The notes beneath the pieces were generated by a model. The model was given only the letters and a program-made list of their open reading frames with translations. It had not been told where the DNA came from and did not search any database. From Pararhizobium sp. IMCC3301 (GTDB lineage: Bacteria; Pseudomonadota; Alphaproteobacteria; Rhizobiales; GCA-2746425), in the NCBI RefSeq assembly GCF_030758315.1, contig NZ_CP132336.1, positions 4,493,001-4,557,000 on the forward strand: DNA of 64,000 nucleotides, read 5' to 3'. The first letter of the stretch is position 1, and the number at the start of each line of letters is the position of its first letter. Position numbers and translations under genes: made by a program. This document shows positions 27,361 through 39,015 of the stretch, in pieces.

Positions 27361-28647
27361 TCAGCCTGCTGCTGCAGCCTGGCGCTGGCCGGAGCGACCG
27401 CGCGATCTGGCAGCCGGGCGGCGGGTGGAATTGGGCCTGCTGCGCTGTTGCCGGTGCGGCTTGTTCGGCCGGCCGGCCTTGCGTTCGCTGACAGGTTCAA
27501 CGCTCATGTCAACCGCAGCCACGCCCTCAGGTGCGGCAATCACCGGAATCTCCCGCTGAATAAGACGTTCCACAGCCCGCAGCAGCTTGCGCTCTTCGGG
27601 AGCACAGAGCGCAATCGCCTGGCCGGCGGCGCCGGCCCGGGCCGTCCTCCCGATACGGTGCACATAGACTTCTGCGACTTCCGGAAGATCGAAATTCACA
27701 ATAAGATTAACACCCGGAACATCAATGCCGCGCGCTGCAATATCTGTTGCAATCAGAACCGGCAGCGATCCATTGCGAAAAGCGGCAAGCGCCTTTTCAC
27801 GCTGGTTCTGCGACTTGTTGCCATGGATAGCGGCCGCGTTGATACCATCGGCGATCAGGCGTTTTGCAACCTTGTCGGCACCTCGTTTTGTGCGGGTAAA
27901 GACAATCGTCTGTTCGCGCACCCGCTGCTTCAGCATTTTGCTGGTGACAAACATTTTTGAAGGTTGCTGGACATGCATCACACTTTGGTCGATGCGGTCT
28001 GCAGTGGTGGCAACCGGGGTCACCGAAATTTCTGCCGGATCTTTCAGGTGTTGTCTGGTCAGATTTCTGATTTCTTTTGGCATGGTTGCGGAAAACAGCA
28101 GCATCTGGCGCTCTTTGGGCACCATCGCGATGACTTTCCGGATTGCGGGCAGAAATCCGATGTCAAGCATCTGATCGGCTTCATCAAGAACCAGTGTTTC
28201 CACACGTTTCAGATCAAGTGCTTTCTGCTCGATCAGATCAAGCAGCCGGCCAGGTGTGGCGACGAGAATATCAACGCCCTGTGCCAACTTCTGCCGTTGC
28301 GGGCGCATCGAAACGCCGCCCATGACTGTGGCACTTTTGAGTGGCAGTTTTGCGCCGTAGCTGCGCACGGCTTTCTCAATCTGCGAAGCCAGTTCACGGG
28401 TTGGAGACAGCACCAGCACCCGCACACTGTTGGGCTTGACGGGTATTCTGTTGTTCATCAGCCGATGCAGCAAGGGCAGGGTGAAGGCGGCTGTCTTGCC
28501 GGTGCCGGTCTGGGCAATTCCGACGACGTCGCGGCCTTTCAGGATTTCGGGAATGGCTTGCGCCTGGATAGGGGTTGGTGTCGCGTAGCCTTGTAAGGCA
28601 AGCGCGTCCAGAATCGGCCGGTCAAGGCCGAGGGATTCAAATGTCAC
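27361..28647 (-). CDS. DEAD-box ATP-dependent RNA helicase (RhlE-like)
   Basis: 428 residues from GTG 28647 (VTFESLGLD, the normal family start), preceded by GAAAGAG; the longer frame to 28680 is not needed. All helicase motifs are present: the Q motif PTPIQAQAIP, Walker A AQTGTGKT, VLDEADQMLD, SAT, and HRIGRTARAG. The C-terminus (~375-428) is a basic Arg/Gln/Ala-rich tail like that of RhlE-type helicases, which act in ribosome assembly and mRNA decay, often in the cold. Confidence 0.93.
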   Translation of the reverse strand: MTFESLGLDRPILDALALQGYATPTPIQAQAIPEILKGRDVVGIAQTGTGKTAAFTLPLLHRLMNNRIPVKPNSVRVLVLSPTRELASQIEKAVRSYGAKLPLKSATVMGGVSMRPQRQKLAQGVDILVATPGRLLDLIEQKALDLKRVETLVLDEADQMLDIGFLPAIRKVIAMVPKERQMLLFSATMPKEIRNLTRQHLKDPAEISVTPVATTADRIDQSVMHVQQPSKMFVTSKMLKQRVREQTIVFTRTKRGADKVAKRLIADGINAAAIHGNKSQNQREKALAAFRNGSLPVLIATDIAARGIDVPGVNLIVNFDLPEVAEVYVHRIGRTARAGAAGQAIALCAPEERKLLRAVERLIQREIPVIAAPEGVAAVDMSVEPVSERKAGRPNKPHRQQRSRPNSTRRPAARSRGRSGQRQAAAAG

Positions 28648-29020
28648 GTAAACTCTTTCGGTTGGCCCCGGGAGCCGCATGATGCGGATCTGTGTGGCGC
28701 ATGGACTAGGTCAAGATGTCCCAGTCTGCGCGAGCGCTGATGCGCTCCTACCTCAGGGACTATTGGGGGTTGTCGGGGTAGACGCTGAAATAGCGAATGT
28801 CCGGCAAAAAGCCAGAATGGCCCCGTTCCAATGACGCGCTTATGCCCACAGGAGTGTGGCCAAGTCAAGGCTTTGTTGCACTGCATCGTGAAGTTCAGCA
28901 GTTCACCTTGCAAGTTGCGCAGATGATCCCCAACTGCAACAAGCGCATTTCAACACTGGTATCTGCGGCGCGGATCGTGTAGAAGCGCGCGCAACAATCA
29001 CTTCGTGACACAGGTTACAA
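28648..29020. other. Intergenic region between helicase and secG
   Basis: 373 bp of divergent promoter DNA. I looked for a tRNA and for small ORFs and saw none that convince; the 61-codon plus-strand frame at 28797 lacks an SD site and family resemblance. Nothing else recognisable. Confidence 0.4.
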
Positions 29021-29392
29021 ATGTCCTCGGTTATTATCGTTATTCATCTGATGGTCGTGCTTGCGCTCATTGCTGTTATTCTTCTACAGCGCTCGGAAGG
29101 CGGCGCCCTTGGAATTGGCGGCGGCGGCGGCGGTGGCAATTTCATGACTGGCCGCGGTGCTGCCAATGCGCTCAGCCGTGCCACCACCTTTCTGGCAATT
29201 GGTTTTTTTGCCACTTCGATTGCTTTGTCGATCATTGCAAATAATGAAGGTCAATCCGGATCGATACTCGATAACGTACCCGGTTCTGAGCAATTGGATG
29301 GCAGCGGCAACGGTATTCTGGATGCTCTGCCAGGCAGTCTCCCGGAAACGCCCGCCGAGCCGGCAGCGCCAAGCGCACCCGTATCTGAATAG
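29021..29392 (+). CDS. secG: Preprotein translocase subunit SecG
   Basis: Small integral-membrane subunit of SecYEG. 123 residues with two TM helices (~3-20 and ~53-71), the conserved loop LLQRSEGGALGIGGG and a Gly-rich linker NFMTGRGAANALSRAT. The C-terminal Pro/Ala-rich tail (PGSLPETPAEPAAPSAP) is typical of alphaproteobacterial SecG. A strong terminator follows at 29414. Confidence 0.95.
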   Translation: MSSVIIVIHLMVVLALIAVILLQRSEGGALGIGGGGGGGNFMTGRGAANALSRATTFLAIGFFATSIALSIIANNEGQSGSILDNVPGSEQLDGSGNGILDALPGSLPETPAEPAAPSAPVSE

Positions 29393-29413
29393 ACTGACAA
29401 CAATAATCCTCTG

Positions 29414-29450
29414 GAAAACGCCCGCAACTTCGACGGGCGTTTTCTTTTGG
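29414..29450 (+). terminator. Rho-independent terminator after secG
   Basis: An 11-bp perfect stem GAAAACGCCCG / CGGGCGTTTTC (29414-29424 with 29434-29444) and a 9-nt loop, followed by TTTTGG. It separates secG from pyrG. Confidence 0.85.
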
Positions 29451-29477
29451 CTTCCCGAATCGATGTGACAGGCGTAA

Positions 29478-31118
<1,641 letters not shown>

Positions 31119-31156
31119 GCCCGGGGAAAGCCCCCGACAACACCAGGAACCGGTCC

Positions 31157-32044
31157 ATGGATCACGCGCCCGCCACAATCGATCATCTTGTGTTGCCAGT
31201 GCGCGATCTGGATCTGGCACGGGTACGCTATGAAGCTTTGGGATTTCACGTTGCCGCCGAAGCAAAGCACCCTTTTGGTACAGAAAATGCCTGCATCTTT
31301 CTTGCAGATGGCACCTATCTGGAACCGCTCGGCATCGCCGACCGCACTTTGACGGAAATCGAAACCCGAAAGGGCAACCCATTTCTGCGCCGCGATCAGG
31401 CCTATCGGTTCCGCGTTGATGATGAAGGCTTCTCGATGCTGGCGATGCGCTCTGAAAACGCTGCCGCAGACCTGGCCTCATTTGCAAGTCAGGGCTTTGG
31501 TTTCGGGCAATTGTTCCCGTTTTCACGCATGGCGAAAACTCTGGATGGTGAAATCGAGATCGGCGTGAAGCTGGGTTTTGCTGCCGACGACCGCGCACCG
31601 GATGCGGCTTTTTTCGCCTGCGAGCGAATTAATATGGAACCGCTCTGGTCGGCGGACCGAACCGCGCACGAAAACGGCGTCACCGGGCTCTCGGCAGTTC
31701 TGATCTCGGAGGAAAATCCGACTGATTTTCAGTACATTCTGCAGGCCGCGACCGGCATGCGCGATTTCGCGTCATCATCAAACGGGCTGTCATTTCATAT
31801 GGATGGTGCCGATCTGTTCTGTTTTACCCCGGTAGCGCTGCAGCAGCTTTTCGCCATTCCATCGGCCAGAACCGAGCGGGGGATACGGTTTGAAGGCGCT
31901 GTTTTCACCTGTCAGTCGATCAGTGCTCTGGCAGCGCGCTACACCGCCGCCGGGATTGACTGTTTCCTTCATCTGGGCCGCCTGATTGTGCCGGCAGCAC
32001 CGGGGCAGGGCGTTCCCTTCGTGTTTGAAGAGGCCTCCTTATGA
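31157..32044 (+). CDS. VOC-superfamily (glyoxalase-like domain) protein
   Basis: 295 residues with an N-terminal vicinal-oxygen-chelate module ([20 protein letters not shown]) and a second related half after ~145, as in the Glyoxalase_3 type. The substrate is unknown; these domains bind a metal and cover dioxygenases, isomerases and resistance proteins. It lies 38 bp after pyrG and overlaps kdsA by 4 bp (ATGA at 32041-32044), so it is probably co-transcribed with both. Confidence 0.8.
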   Translation: MDHAPATIDHLVLPVRDLDLARVRYEALGFHVAAEAKHPFGTENACIFLADGTYLEPLGIADRTLTEIETRKGNPFLRRDQAYRFRVDDEGFSMLAMRSENAAADLASFASQGFGFGQLFPFSRMAKTLDGEIEIGVKLGFAADDRAPDAAFFACERINMEPLWSADRTAHENGVTGLSAVLISEENPTDFQYILQAATGMRDFASSSNGLSFHMDGADLFCFTPVALQQLFAIPSARTERGIRFEGAVFTCQSISALAARYTAAGIDCFLHLGRLIVPAAPGQGVPFVFEEASL

Positions 32045-32883
32045 GCGACACAACCGCACCAAATTCAATTGTCACCGTGGGCAGCGCCACCTTTGCCAAT
32101 AACGCGCCTTTTACGTTGATTGCCGGCCCCTGTCAGATGGAAAGCCGCGACCATGCATTTGATATGGCCGGCGCGCTGAAGGAAATCACCGGCAAGCTGG
32201 GAATTGATTTCATCTATAAAAGCTCGTTCGACAAAGCCAACCGCACCAGTCTTGGCGCGCAGCGTGGTGTTGGACTGGACGCGGCCATGGCAATATTCGC
32301 CGATCTGCGCGAGGATCTGGGACTGGCCGTCATTACCGATGTGCATGAGCGCGACCAATGCGCAATTGTCGCTGAAGCCGTCGATATTCTTCAGATCCCG
32401 GCGTTTCTATGCCGTCAGACTGATCTGCTTCTGGCCGCAGCCGCCACCGGCAAGGTGGTCAATGTCAAAAAGGGGCAGTTTCTGGCGCCCTGGGACATGG
32501 CCAATGTGGTCAGCAAGATCACCGGCAGCGGCAACCGCAATGTGCTGTTGACCGAACGCGGCACAAGTTTTGGCTATAACACCCTTGTCACCGATTTCCG
32601 TGCGCTTCCGCAAATGGCGCAAACAGGCGCACCGGTTATTTTTGATGCCACCCATTCTGTAGCGCAGCCGGGTGGCCTTGGCGGCTCTTCCGGCGGTCAG
32701 AGAGAATTTGCACCGGTTCTGGCTCGCGCTGCAATCGCGGTGGGTGTGGCCGGGCTGTTTATTGAAACACATCAGGACCCGGACACTGCACCCTCTGACG
32801 GACCCAATATGATTGCACTCGCCGATATGCCGGCGCTGCTGGACCAATTGAAAGCCCTGGACGATGTTGTCAAAGCATTCTGA
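32041..32883 (+). CDS. kdsA: 3-deoxy-8-phosphooctulonate synthase (KDO-8-P synthase)
   Basis: Condenses phosphoenolpyruvate with arabinose-5-phosphate for lipopolysaccharide KDO. 280 residues with the TIM-barrel signatures [14 protein letters not shown] (~24), [12 protein letters not shown] (~60), [12 protein letters not shown] and [12 protein letters not shown]. Translationally coupled to the preceding VOC gene. Its presence points to a Gram-negative outer membrane with a KDO core. Confidence 0.97.
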   Translation: MSDTTAPNSIVTVGSATFANNAPFTLIAGPCQMESRDHAFDMAGALKEITGKLGIDFIYKSSFDKANRTSLGAQRGVGLDAAMAIFADLREDLGLAVITDVHERDQCAIVAEAVDILQIPAFLCRQTDLLLAAAATGKVVNVKKGQFLAPWDMANVVSKITGSGNRNVLLTERGTSFGYNTLVTDFRALPQMAQTGAPVIFDATHSVAQPGGLGGSSGGQREFAPVLARAAIAVGVAGLFIETHQDPDTAPSDGPNMIALADMPALLDQLKALDDVVKAF

Positions 32884-32967
32884 ACAAGCGCCGCGCCGGG
32901 CCGCATGGCGACAGGATTGGCTTAACAAGGCCGGTGACGGATGCACTGCAGCGAAGGATGATGCGCT

Positions 32968-33672
32968 ATGAGCCGGGACTTCAAGATCGCAGCGGCCAAA
33001 GCCGCTTTGACACTGCTCGAAGATGGCATGAAAATCGGCCTTGGAACCGGTTCGACAGCTGAAGAACTGGTCAGAGCACTGGCACCGCTGGTCGCCGATG
33101 GTCTGTCCGTTATCGCGGTGCCAACCTCGGAGCGCACCGGCGTTCTGGCAAAACAGCTTGGCATTCCGGTCGCCACTCTGGACGAATATCCGCATCTCGA
33201 CCTGACCATCGATGGCGCCGATGAGATTGACAGTGCGTTGCGCCTGATCAAGGGCGGCGGTGCCGCGCATCTGCGCGAAAAAATCGTTGCCTGCGCTTCA
33301 GACAGAATGGCTGTGATTGCCGACCACAGCAAACTGGTCGGGACACTTGGCGCGTTTCCGCTGCCGCTGGAAGTCATCCCGTTCGGCCTGGCAGCAACAC
33401 GCCGTGCGATAGAACATTTGTGCCGCGACACATTCGCGCTCGCCGGACCTCTGACACTGCGCAAAAATGCGGGCAATCCGGTGTTGACTGACAGCGGGAA
33501 TGTGGTCCTGGATGCATCTTTTGGCCGCATTCCAGACCCAGAAGGACTGGCGGCGGAATTGTCTCAGATCCCGGGACTTGTCGAACATGGCCTGTTTATA
33601 AATATTGCGGATATTGCCTTTGTAGCAGGTCCGGACGGAGTGGCTACGATCACGCCGGGCCCGGCGGATTAA
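32968..33672 (+). CDS. rpiA: Ribose-5-phosphate isomerase A
   Basis: Interconverts ribose-5-phosphate and ribulose-5-phosphate. 234 residues with [12 protein letters not shown] (~27), the [10 protein letters not shown] motif (~83, containing the catalytic aspartate/glutamate region), [13 protein letters not shown] and the IADHSKLV segment. Gene order rpiA-DUF2059-gor is a common Hyphomicrobiales arrangement. Confidence 0.96.
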   Translation: MSRDFKIAAAKAALTLLEDGMKIGLGTGSTAEELVRALAPLVADGLSVIAVPTSERTGVLAKQLGIPVATLDEYPHLDLTIDGADEIDSALRLIKGGGAAHLREKIVACASDRMAVIADHSKLVGTLGAFPLPLEVIPFGLAATRRAIEHLCRDTFALAGPLTLRKNAGNPVLTDSGNVVLDASFGRIPDPEGLAAELSQIPGLVEHGLFINIADIAFVAGPDGVATITPGPAD

Positions 33673-33690
33673 TTGAATGAGGAACCAGGA

Positions 33691-34227
33691 ATGACTTATT
33701 TCTTCAAGATGCGCAGTGCCTTGCTTGCACTGGTGCTGATGGGTGCTGTGCTGCCTGAAGTTTCAGACGCACAGCAGCCGACGGATCCGGAAATCATCAA
33801 GATGATGAATGATCCCGAAGCGCTGAAAATCGCCGATGAAATACTCGACGTCTCGCGCGTCACCGCAGGGTACAACAATATTTTGCCGGAAATGGCCGCG
33901 CGCACCAGGCAGACCTTCACCCGGAGCGCTCCGCAACTGGCACCCATCATCGCGGAAGTGACCGATGCGGTGGCCGTTAGCTTGATTTCCAAACGAGTGG
34001 AACTTCAGGATAAGGCCGCCAAATTGTGGACCATGCGTTTCACAAGGGGAGAACTGGAAGACATCCTGGAGTTCTATAAATCTCCTGTTGGTGCAAAATT
34101 CGCTTTGAATTATGCGCCTATTCTGCGCGATTCCGTGGAGTTGACCAATGAATGGGGTGAGGAGCTGGCGCAGGAACTTGCTGCCAAAGTCCGGGTCGAA
34201 ATGGGATTGCGCGGGCACAAGCTCTAG
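33691..34227 (+). CDS. DUF2059 domain-containing periplasmic protein
   Basis: 178 residues from ATG 33691, with GAGGAACCAGGA upstream. An N-terminal signal peptide (SALLALVLMGAVLPEVSDA, cleavage near residue 23) is followed by an all-helical domain with the DUF2059 hallmark FTRGELEDILEFYKSPVGAK. Function is unknown. It lies between rpiA and gor; the same neighbourhood is common in relatives, but no functional link has been shown that I know of. Confidence 0.85.
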   Translation: MTYFFKMRSALLALVLMGAVLPEVSDAQQPTDPEIIKMMNDPEALKIADEILDVSRVTAGYNNILPEMAARTRQTFTRSAPQLAPIIAEVTDAVAVSLISKRVELQDKAAKLWTMRFTRGELEDILEFYKSPVGAKFALNYAPILRDSVELTNEWGEELAQELAAKVRVEMGLRGHKL

Positions 34228-34278
34228 CAAATCAAACAGCAATTGTCTGAGTAAACGTCGCAGGTTGGGAAACATTAG

Positions 34279-35658
34279 ATGCAGGAATTTGACTACGATC
34301 TCTTTGTGATCGGAGCGGGATCAGGCGGTGTTCGGGCCGCCCGGATTGCGGCCCAGCATGGCGCAAAGGTTGCCATCGCCGAAGAATACCGGGTTGGCGG
34401 CACCTGTGTCATCAGAGGCTGCGTTCCCAAAAAACTGCTTACATATGCGGCCCATTATTCGGAAGACTTCGAAGACGCCGCCGGGTATGGCTGGACGGTC
34501 GGGGCCATCAGTTTTGACTGGCCAACACTGATTGCCAACAAAGACCGCGAAATCGATCGCCTGAATGGCATCTACATCACCAATCTGGAAAAGTCCGGTG
34601 TGGAAATCTTCCACAGCCGCGCCACTTTGCGTGACCGTCATTCGGTGTTTCTGGTCAAGGAAGAGCGCCATGTGACGGCGAAGAAAATCCTGATTGCCAC
34701 AGGGGGCTCTCCCAATTTCGATCCCACAATTGACGGGATCGAACACACCATCAGTTCCAATGAAGCCTTTCATCTGGAAAAGCTGCCAAAATCGATAATA
34801 ATTGCCGGAGGCGGATATATTGCTCTGGAGTTTGCGTGTATCTTCAATGGCCTGGGCGTGGAAACATGTGTGATTTACCGAGGCGAGCGGGTGTTGCGCG
34901 GCTTTGACGAAGATGTCCGCGAACTGGTGCAAAAATCCATGATTGACCGCGGTATCGTGGTCGATTGCGGTGATGTTTTCACCAATATTGAAAAAACCGA
35001 AGACGGACTTGTCGGCCATACCCGCAATGGCCGGGAATTCAAGGCAGAGCAGATCATGTTTGCAATTGGCCGTTCGGCCAATACGGACGGGTTGGGCCTT
35101 GCCAAGCTTGGCATTGAGCTGAATGCCAAAGGGGCCATCAAGGTGGATGCCCATTCACGCACATCAATCGACAATATTTTTGCCGTCGGGGATGTCACCG
35201 ACAGGGTCAATCTGACACCCGTAGCCATTCGCGAAGGTCATGCCTTCGCCGACACGGAGTTTGGCGGCAAGGATATCACTGTCGATCACAGCAACATCGC
35301 GACTGCAGTATTCACCACGCCGGAGATCGGCACTGTTGGTCTTACCGAAGCCGAGGCCCGCGAGGCATTTGCATCTGTCGATGTTTACAAATCGAGCTTC
35401 CGGCCGATGAAATCGATTCTGCCGGGCCGCGATGACCGGATGCTGATGAAGCTGATCGTGGATGCCGATACGGACCGGGTTGTCGGTTGCCACATAGTCG
35501 GACCGACATCCGGTGAAATGGCGCAACTGGTCGGAATTGCCATCAGGATGAATGCCACCAAGGCGGATTTTGATGCCACAATGGCGGTGCATCCCACCGC
35601 TGCAGAAGAGCTGGTAACCATGAGAGAGCCGACCAGCCGCCACAGAAGGGACGGTTGA
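34279..35658 (+). CDS. gor: Glutathione-disulfide reductase
   Basis: NADPH-dependent reduction of GSSG. 459 residues. FAD-binding VIGAGSGGVRAARIA at the N-terminus, the redox disulfide in GGTCVIRGCVPKK (~41-53), the NAD(P)-binding GGGYIALEFA (~177), the FAD-contacting AVGDV, and the catalytic His-Glu of HPTAAEEL at the C-terminus. The GTCVIRGC spacing favours glutathione reductase over lipoamide dehydrogenase, as does the RGCVPKK context. A glutamate-cysteine-ligase-type gene lies nearby on the other strand. Confidence 0.95.
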   Translation: MQEFDYDLFVIGAGSGGVRAARIAAQHGAKVAIAEEYRVGGTCVIRGCVPKKLLTYAAHYSEDFEDAAGYGWTVGAISFDWPTLIANKDREIDRLNGIYITNLEKSGVEIFHSRATLRDRHSVFLVKEERHVTAKKILIATGGSPNFDPTIDGIEHTISSNEAFHLEKLPKSIIIAGGGYIALEFACIFNGLGVETCVIYRGERVLRGFDEDVRELVQKSMIDRGIVVDCGDVFTNIEKTEDGLVGHTRNGREFKAEQIMFAIGRSANTDGLGLAKLGIELNAKGAIKVDAHSRTSIDNIFAVGDVTDRVNLTPVAIREGHAFADTEFGGKDITVDHSNIATAVFTTPEIGTVGLTEAEAREAFASVDVYKSSFRPMKSILPGRDDRMLMKLIVDADTDRVVGCHIVGPTSGEMAQLVGIAIRMNATKADFDATMAVHPTAAEELVTMREPTSRHRRDG

Positions 35659-35790
35659 TTGGCCGGATTGAGCCGCCGGGATGAAATGCCTGCTGCGCGG
35701 CGCATCTGCCTCCGCCTCTTGTGATCCGGCCACCGGCACCCGATATAATACAACAACGAAACCGGCGAATGTCACACATTGGACCGATCT

Positions 35791-36024
35791 ATGATTATGA
35801 TTAAACAGACTGCCCAACTGCTCTTGCGGATTGTTGCCGCTCTGGTGTCTCTGGTGGTGCTGGTCGGAGCCGGTGTGCTGGCGCTTGGCATGTTGACCCT
35901 GGCTACTCTGGCCATTGTGCTTCGGGTGAAATGGCTCCAGCATAAATTCTCAAGGCAGCCGGACGCCCGGATCATCAATGCCGAAAAAACCAAAAATGGC
36001 GGCTATTCGATCTCCGGCCTTTGA
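35791..36024 (+). CDS. Small membrane protein, unknown function
   Basis: 77 residues from ATG 35791 (a TTG at 35779 is an alternative). A long hydrophobic block (~8-45, LLLRIVAALVSLVVLVGAGV onward) probably forms one long or two short TM helices, followed by a basic cytoplasmic tail with KWLQHKF. I do not recognise a family. It sits 132 bp after gor and 4 bp from the convergent ligase gene. Confidence 0.55.
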   Translation: MIMIKQTAQLLLRIVAALVSLVVLVGAGVLALGMLTLATLAIVLRVKWLQHKFSRQPDARIINAEKTKNGGYSISGL

Positions 36025-36028
36025 GCGC

Positions 36029-37180
36029 TCAGTTCTGGCCGCACTCTTCAAGGGTTTCGGCGATCAGATGATCCACCACCCCTCGAAGGGCGGCTTCATC
36101 ATCCAGGCCACAATCCCTGGCTTTTTCAAACACTGCTAACTGGCGCTCCGCGCTGGTGCCATTCTCGACAATGGTCCGGCAGTGTTGAATTTCAGCAGCA
36201 CAATCCAGCGCCTGCGCATCTTCTTCAACCAGTTCGATCAATTCCTCGATAAGGTCCGAGTAGGGCACTGCCGTGCCGGCGCCGAAATCGATCAGTTTGC
36301 CTTCAACCCCGTGACGTTGCGCCAGCCAGCGGTTTTCGTTGATCAGAAAGTGCGAATAATTGCGCCAGCGTTGATTGGCGACCCGCAAGCGATACAGCAT
36401 GCGTGCAAGGCATCGATACAGCGCTGCAATCGACAGCGCATCTTCCAGCCGGGTGCAGACATCGGTAATGCGCAATTCCAGGGTTGGATAGCGGTGTGAG
36501 GGGCGTAAATCCCACCACACCTTTGTCGCATCCTCGATGACGCCGGCCTTGACCAGCGTCTCGATAGTGCGGCGATATTCATCGGCACTGTCGAAGCCAT
36601 AGGGCAGGCCGGTTCTTGGCATTTCGTCAAACACCGAAAGGCGATAGGATTTCAGCCCGGAATTCCGCCCCTGCCAGAAGGGTGAACTGGTCGACAGAGC
36701 CAGCAAATGCGGCAGGAAATAAGTCAGCTGGTTGAAAAGATCATTGCGCAAGGCGTCATTTTCAATCCCGATATGCACATGCATGCCGCTGATAACCATG
36801 CGGCGCGCTACAACCTGCAGGTCGTTTGCCAGTGTATTGTAGCGTTCCTTGTCGGTGTTCTGCTGACGGTCCCATTTGGCAAAGGGGTGGGTGGAACTGG
36901 CGATTGGCGCAAGTCCATAGCTTCCCGCAGCGTTGGCAACTGTGCGGCGGAAATGCTTCAGTTGGGTTCTGGCTTCGTCCAGAGTTGCACAGACCGCTGT
37001 GCCGACCTCGACCTGGCACCGCAGAAATTCCGGCGTGACATGCTCGCCAAGGGCTTTTTTGCAATCATCCATGAACCCGGCAGGTGGATCGACAGCCAGG
37101 TCCCGGGATTCCAGGTCAACCAGCAGATATTCTTCTTCAATGCCAAGTGTGAAATCCGGTTCCTGCTGATGTTTTCCCAT
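36029..37180 (-). CDS. Carboxylate-amine ligase (YbdK-type, glutamate-cysteine ligase GCS2 family)
   Basis: 383 residues from ATG 37180; AGGAGG lies 11 nt upstream, and in-frame ATGs at 37201 and 37219 remain possible. FTLGIEEEYLLVD near the start is the family's metal/glutamate-binding motif and HVHIG(ENDALR) near 135 another conserved block. Members catalyse weak gamma-glutamylcysteine formation or other carboxylate-amine ligations. The nearby glutathione reductase makes a thiol role plausible, but this is inference from context. Confidence 0.88.
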   Translation of the reverse strand: MGKHQQEPDFTLGIEEEYLLVDLESRDLAVDPPAGFMDDCKKALGEHVTPEFLRCQVEVGTAVCATLDEARTQLKHFRRTVANAAGSYGLAPIASSTHPFAKWDRQQNTDKERYNTLANDLQVVARRMVISGMHVHIGIENDALRNDLFNQLTYFLPHLLALSTSSPFWQGRNSGLKSYRLSVFDEMPRTGLPYGFDSADEYRRTIETLVKAGVIEDATKVWWDLRPSHRYPTLELRITDVCTRLEDALSIAALYRCLARMLYRLRVANQRWRNYSHFLINENRWLAQRHGVEGKLIDFGAGTAVPYSDLIEELIELVEEDAQALDCAAEIQHCRTIVENGTSAERQLAVFEKARDCGLDDEAALRGVVDHLIAETLEECGQN

Positions 37181-37389
37181 GGTCTCTTGCGCCTCCTGCA
37201 TGTCCAGACAATCTGCCACAAAGGCCTGTAAAAATACAACTTTTCAGACCTGTCTGACAGCTTGACGAAAATTGACCGGGAAACCTTTGAATCTGGAGGT
37301 AATCATGTGTATATACCGCCACCCGCAAAAGGGTCGGCGCAGGGTCCGTAGGAACGGCACCTGCCGATTACAGTTAAGGAGTTGATGAC

Positions 37390-38772
37390 ATGACCACCTG
37401 GAGCCCACAAAGCTGGCGCGGCTTCCCTGTAAAACAGGTCCCGAATTATCAGGATCAGGCAGCCCTGGAAGCGGCTGAAAAACGTCTGTCGTCGTATCCG
37501 CCGCTGGTTTTTTCAGGTGAGGCCCGTCGGCTCAAGTCGCAACTGGCTGACGTTTCCCGTGGCAACGGTTTTCTGTTGCAGGGCGGTGATTGCGCAGAGT
37601 CATTTGCCGAACATCATCCGGATAATATCCGCGATTTCTTCCGTGTATTCCTGCAAATGTCGGTGGTTCTGACATATGCCGCTGCCGTTCCGGTCGTAAA
37701 GGTCGGCCGCATTGCCGGCCAGTTCGCCAAGCCCCGCTCGTCCGATATGGAAACCATCGGGTCTGAAGAATTGCCGAGCTATCGCGGTGATATCATCAAC
37801 GACATTGATTTCACTCCGCAGGGCCGATATCCCGATCCGGCGCGCCTTGAAATGGCCTACCGCCAGTCAGCGGCGACACTCAACCTGCTGCGCGCCTTCG
37901 CGCAGGGCGGTTATGCCAATCTGGAACATGTCCATAATTGGACGCTTGATTTCCTCAAGGACAGCCCTCAGTCAGAGCGCTATGAGGAATTATCCGATCA
38001 GATATCCAATGCGCTGAATTTCATGCGCGCCTGTGGCATCGACCCGGAAAACACCGCGCGGATGCGGACAACGGATTTCTTCACCAGCCACGAAGCGCTG
38101 CTGCTGGGCTATGAACAGTCCCTGACGCGCCTCGATTCCACTTCCGGCGACTACTATGCCACCTCCGGCCACATGGTCTGGATCGGTGACAGAACGCGCC
38201 AGCCGGATCATGCTCATGTTGAGTTTTTCCGCGGTATCAAAAACCCGGTTGGCATCAAATGCGGCCCGACCCTGGATGAAAATGAGCTGATCAAGCTGCT
38301 CGATATCGTCAATCCCGATGATGAGGCAGGTCGTGTCACGCTGATCGCCCGCTTTGGTCATGACAAAGTCTTCGAGCACCTGCCGCGTCTCATTCGTACA
38401 GTGCAGCGAGAAGGGCGCTCTGTAGTGTGGTCGTGCGATCCGATGCATGGCAATACGATCAAGGCCTCAAACGGCTACAAGACCCGGCCGTTTGACCGGA
38501 TCCTGTCTGAAGTGAATGGCTTTTTTGATGTGCATGAAGCCGAGGGAACCTATCCCGGTGGCATCCACATTGAAATGACCGGCAGAAATGTCACCGAATG
38601 CACCGGCGGTGCCCGGGAAATTACCGATGACGAGCTGTCGGATCGCTATCACACCCATTGCGATCCGCGTCTCAATGGAGATCAGGCTCTGGAACTGGCG
38701 TTTCTGATCGCCGACCGTCTGAAGCGCAAGCGCAACAGAACACAGGTTGCGGCCAGCGACGCGGCCGAATAG
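37390..38772 (+). CDS. Class II 3-deoxy-7-phosphoheptulonate synthase (DAHP synthase)
   Basis: First step of the shikimate pathway, condensing PEP and erythrose-4-phosphate; it feeds chorismate to the trp genes in this window. 460 residues, the plant-like class II form. [12 protein letters not shown] near the N-terminus, [14 protein letters not shown] (~70, metal-binding cysteine), [21 protein letters not shown] and GGIHIEMTG are all class II signatures. The start ATG 37390 has AAGGAG upstream (37377). Ended by the hairpin at 38801. Confidence 0.95.
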   Translation: MTTWSPQSWRGFPVKQVPNYQDQAALEAAEKRLSSYPPLVFSGEARRLKSQLADVSRGNGFLLQGGDCAESFAEHHPDNIRDFFRVFLQMSVVLTYAAAVPVVKVGRIAGQFAKPRSSDMETIGSEELPSYRGDIINDIDFTPQGRYPDPARLEMAYRQSAATLNLLRAFAQGGYANLEHVHNWTLDFLKDSPQSERYEELSDQISNALNFMRACGIDPENTARMRTTDFFTSHEALLLGYEQSLTRLDSTSGDYYATSGHMVWIGDRTRQPDHAHVEFFRGIKNPVGIKCGPTLDENELIKLLDIVNPDDEAGRVTLIARFGHDKVFEHLPRLIRTVQREGRSVVWSCDPMHGNTIKASNGYKTRPFDRILSEVNGFFDVHEAEGTYPGGIHIEMTGRNVTECTGGAREITDDELSDRYHTHCDPRLNGDQALELAFLIADRLKRKRNRTQVAASDAAE

Positions 38773-38800
38773 CAACAGACTTTCCGAAAAAACTACTGCA

Positions 38801-38829
38801 AGCCCCGGTCATCGACCGGGGCTTTTTCT
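38801..38829 (+). terminator. Rho-independent terminator after the DAHP synthase gene
   Basis: A perfect 10-bp stem AGCCCCGGTC / GACCGGGGCT with a 3-nt ATC loop, followed by TTTTTCTT. Confidence 0.88.
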
Positions 38830-38985
38830 TGGCAGATGGTGCCTCGGATCATGCGAGTCGATTGGGCATCATGATGCCGGGGAGAGTCGGCCAAAGGCAA
38901 TGAGGCCAGGTTTGGTGGATATCCCGGCAAGGATCGATTCATCTGCGTACGGGTCATGGGCGCGGTAGACTTCACCGTTCTTGCA

Positions 38986-39006
38986 ATATCCCCCCTGGGG
39001 GGATAT
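38986..39006. promoter_or_regulatory. G-tract palindromic operator of the CsoR/RcnR-type repressor
   Basis: A perfect palindrome: ATAT, six C, a central T, six G, ATAT. RcnR, FrmR and type-1 CsoR operators are C/G tracts flanked by AT-rich inverted repeats, and this is an unusually ideal version. It ends 9 bp before the repressor start codon, so it lies in the leader next to the ribosome binding site. Binding there would autoregulate the repressor and the exporter gene downstream. Confidence 0.75.
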
Positions 39007-39015
39007 AGAGCAGGT

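Noticed and set aside
28681-29020. tRNA gene upstream of secG
   Set aside because: No cloverleaf with a T-loop (GTTCRANYC) and acceptor stem could be found in this gap.
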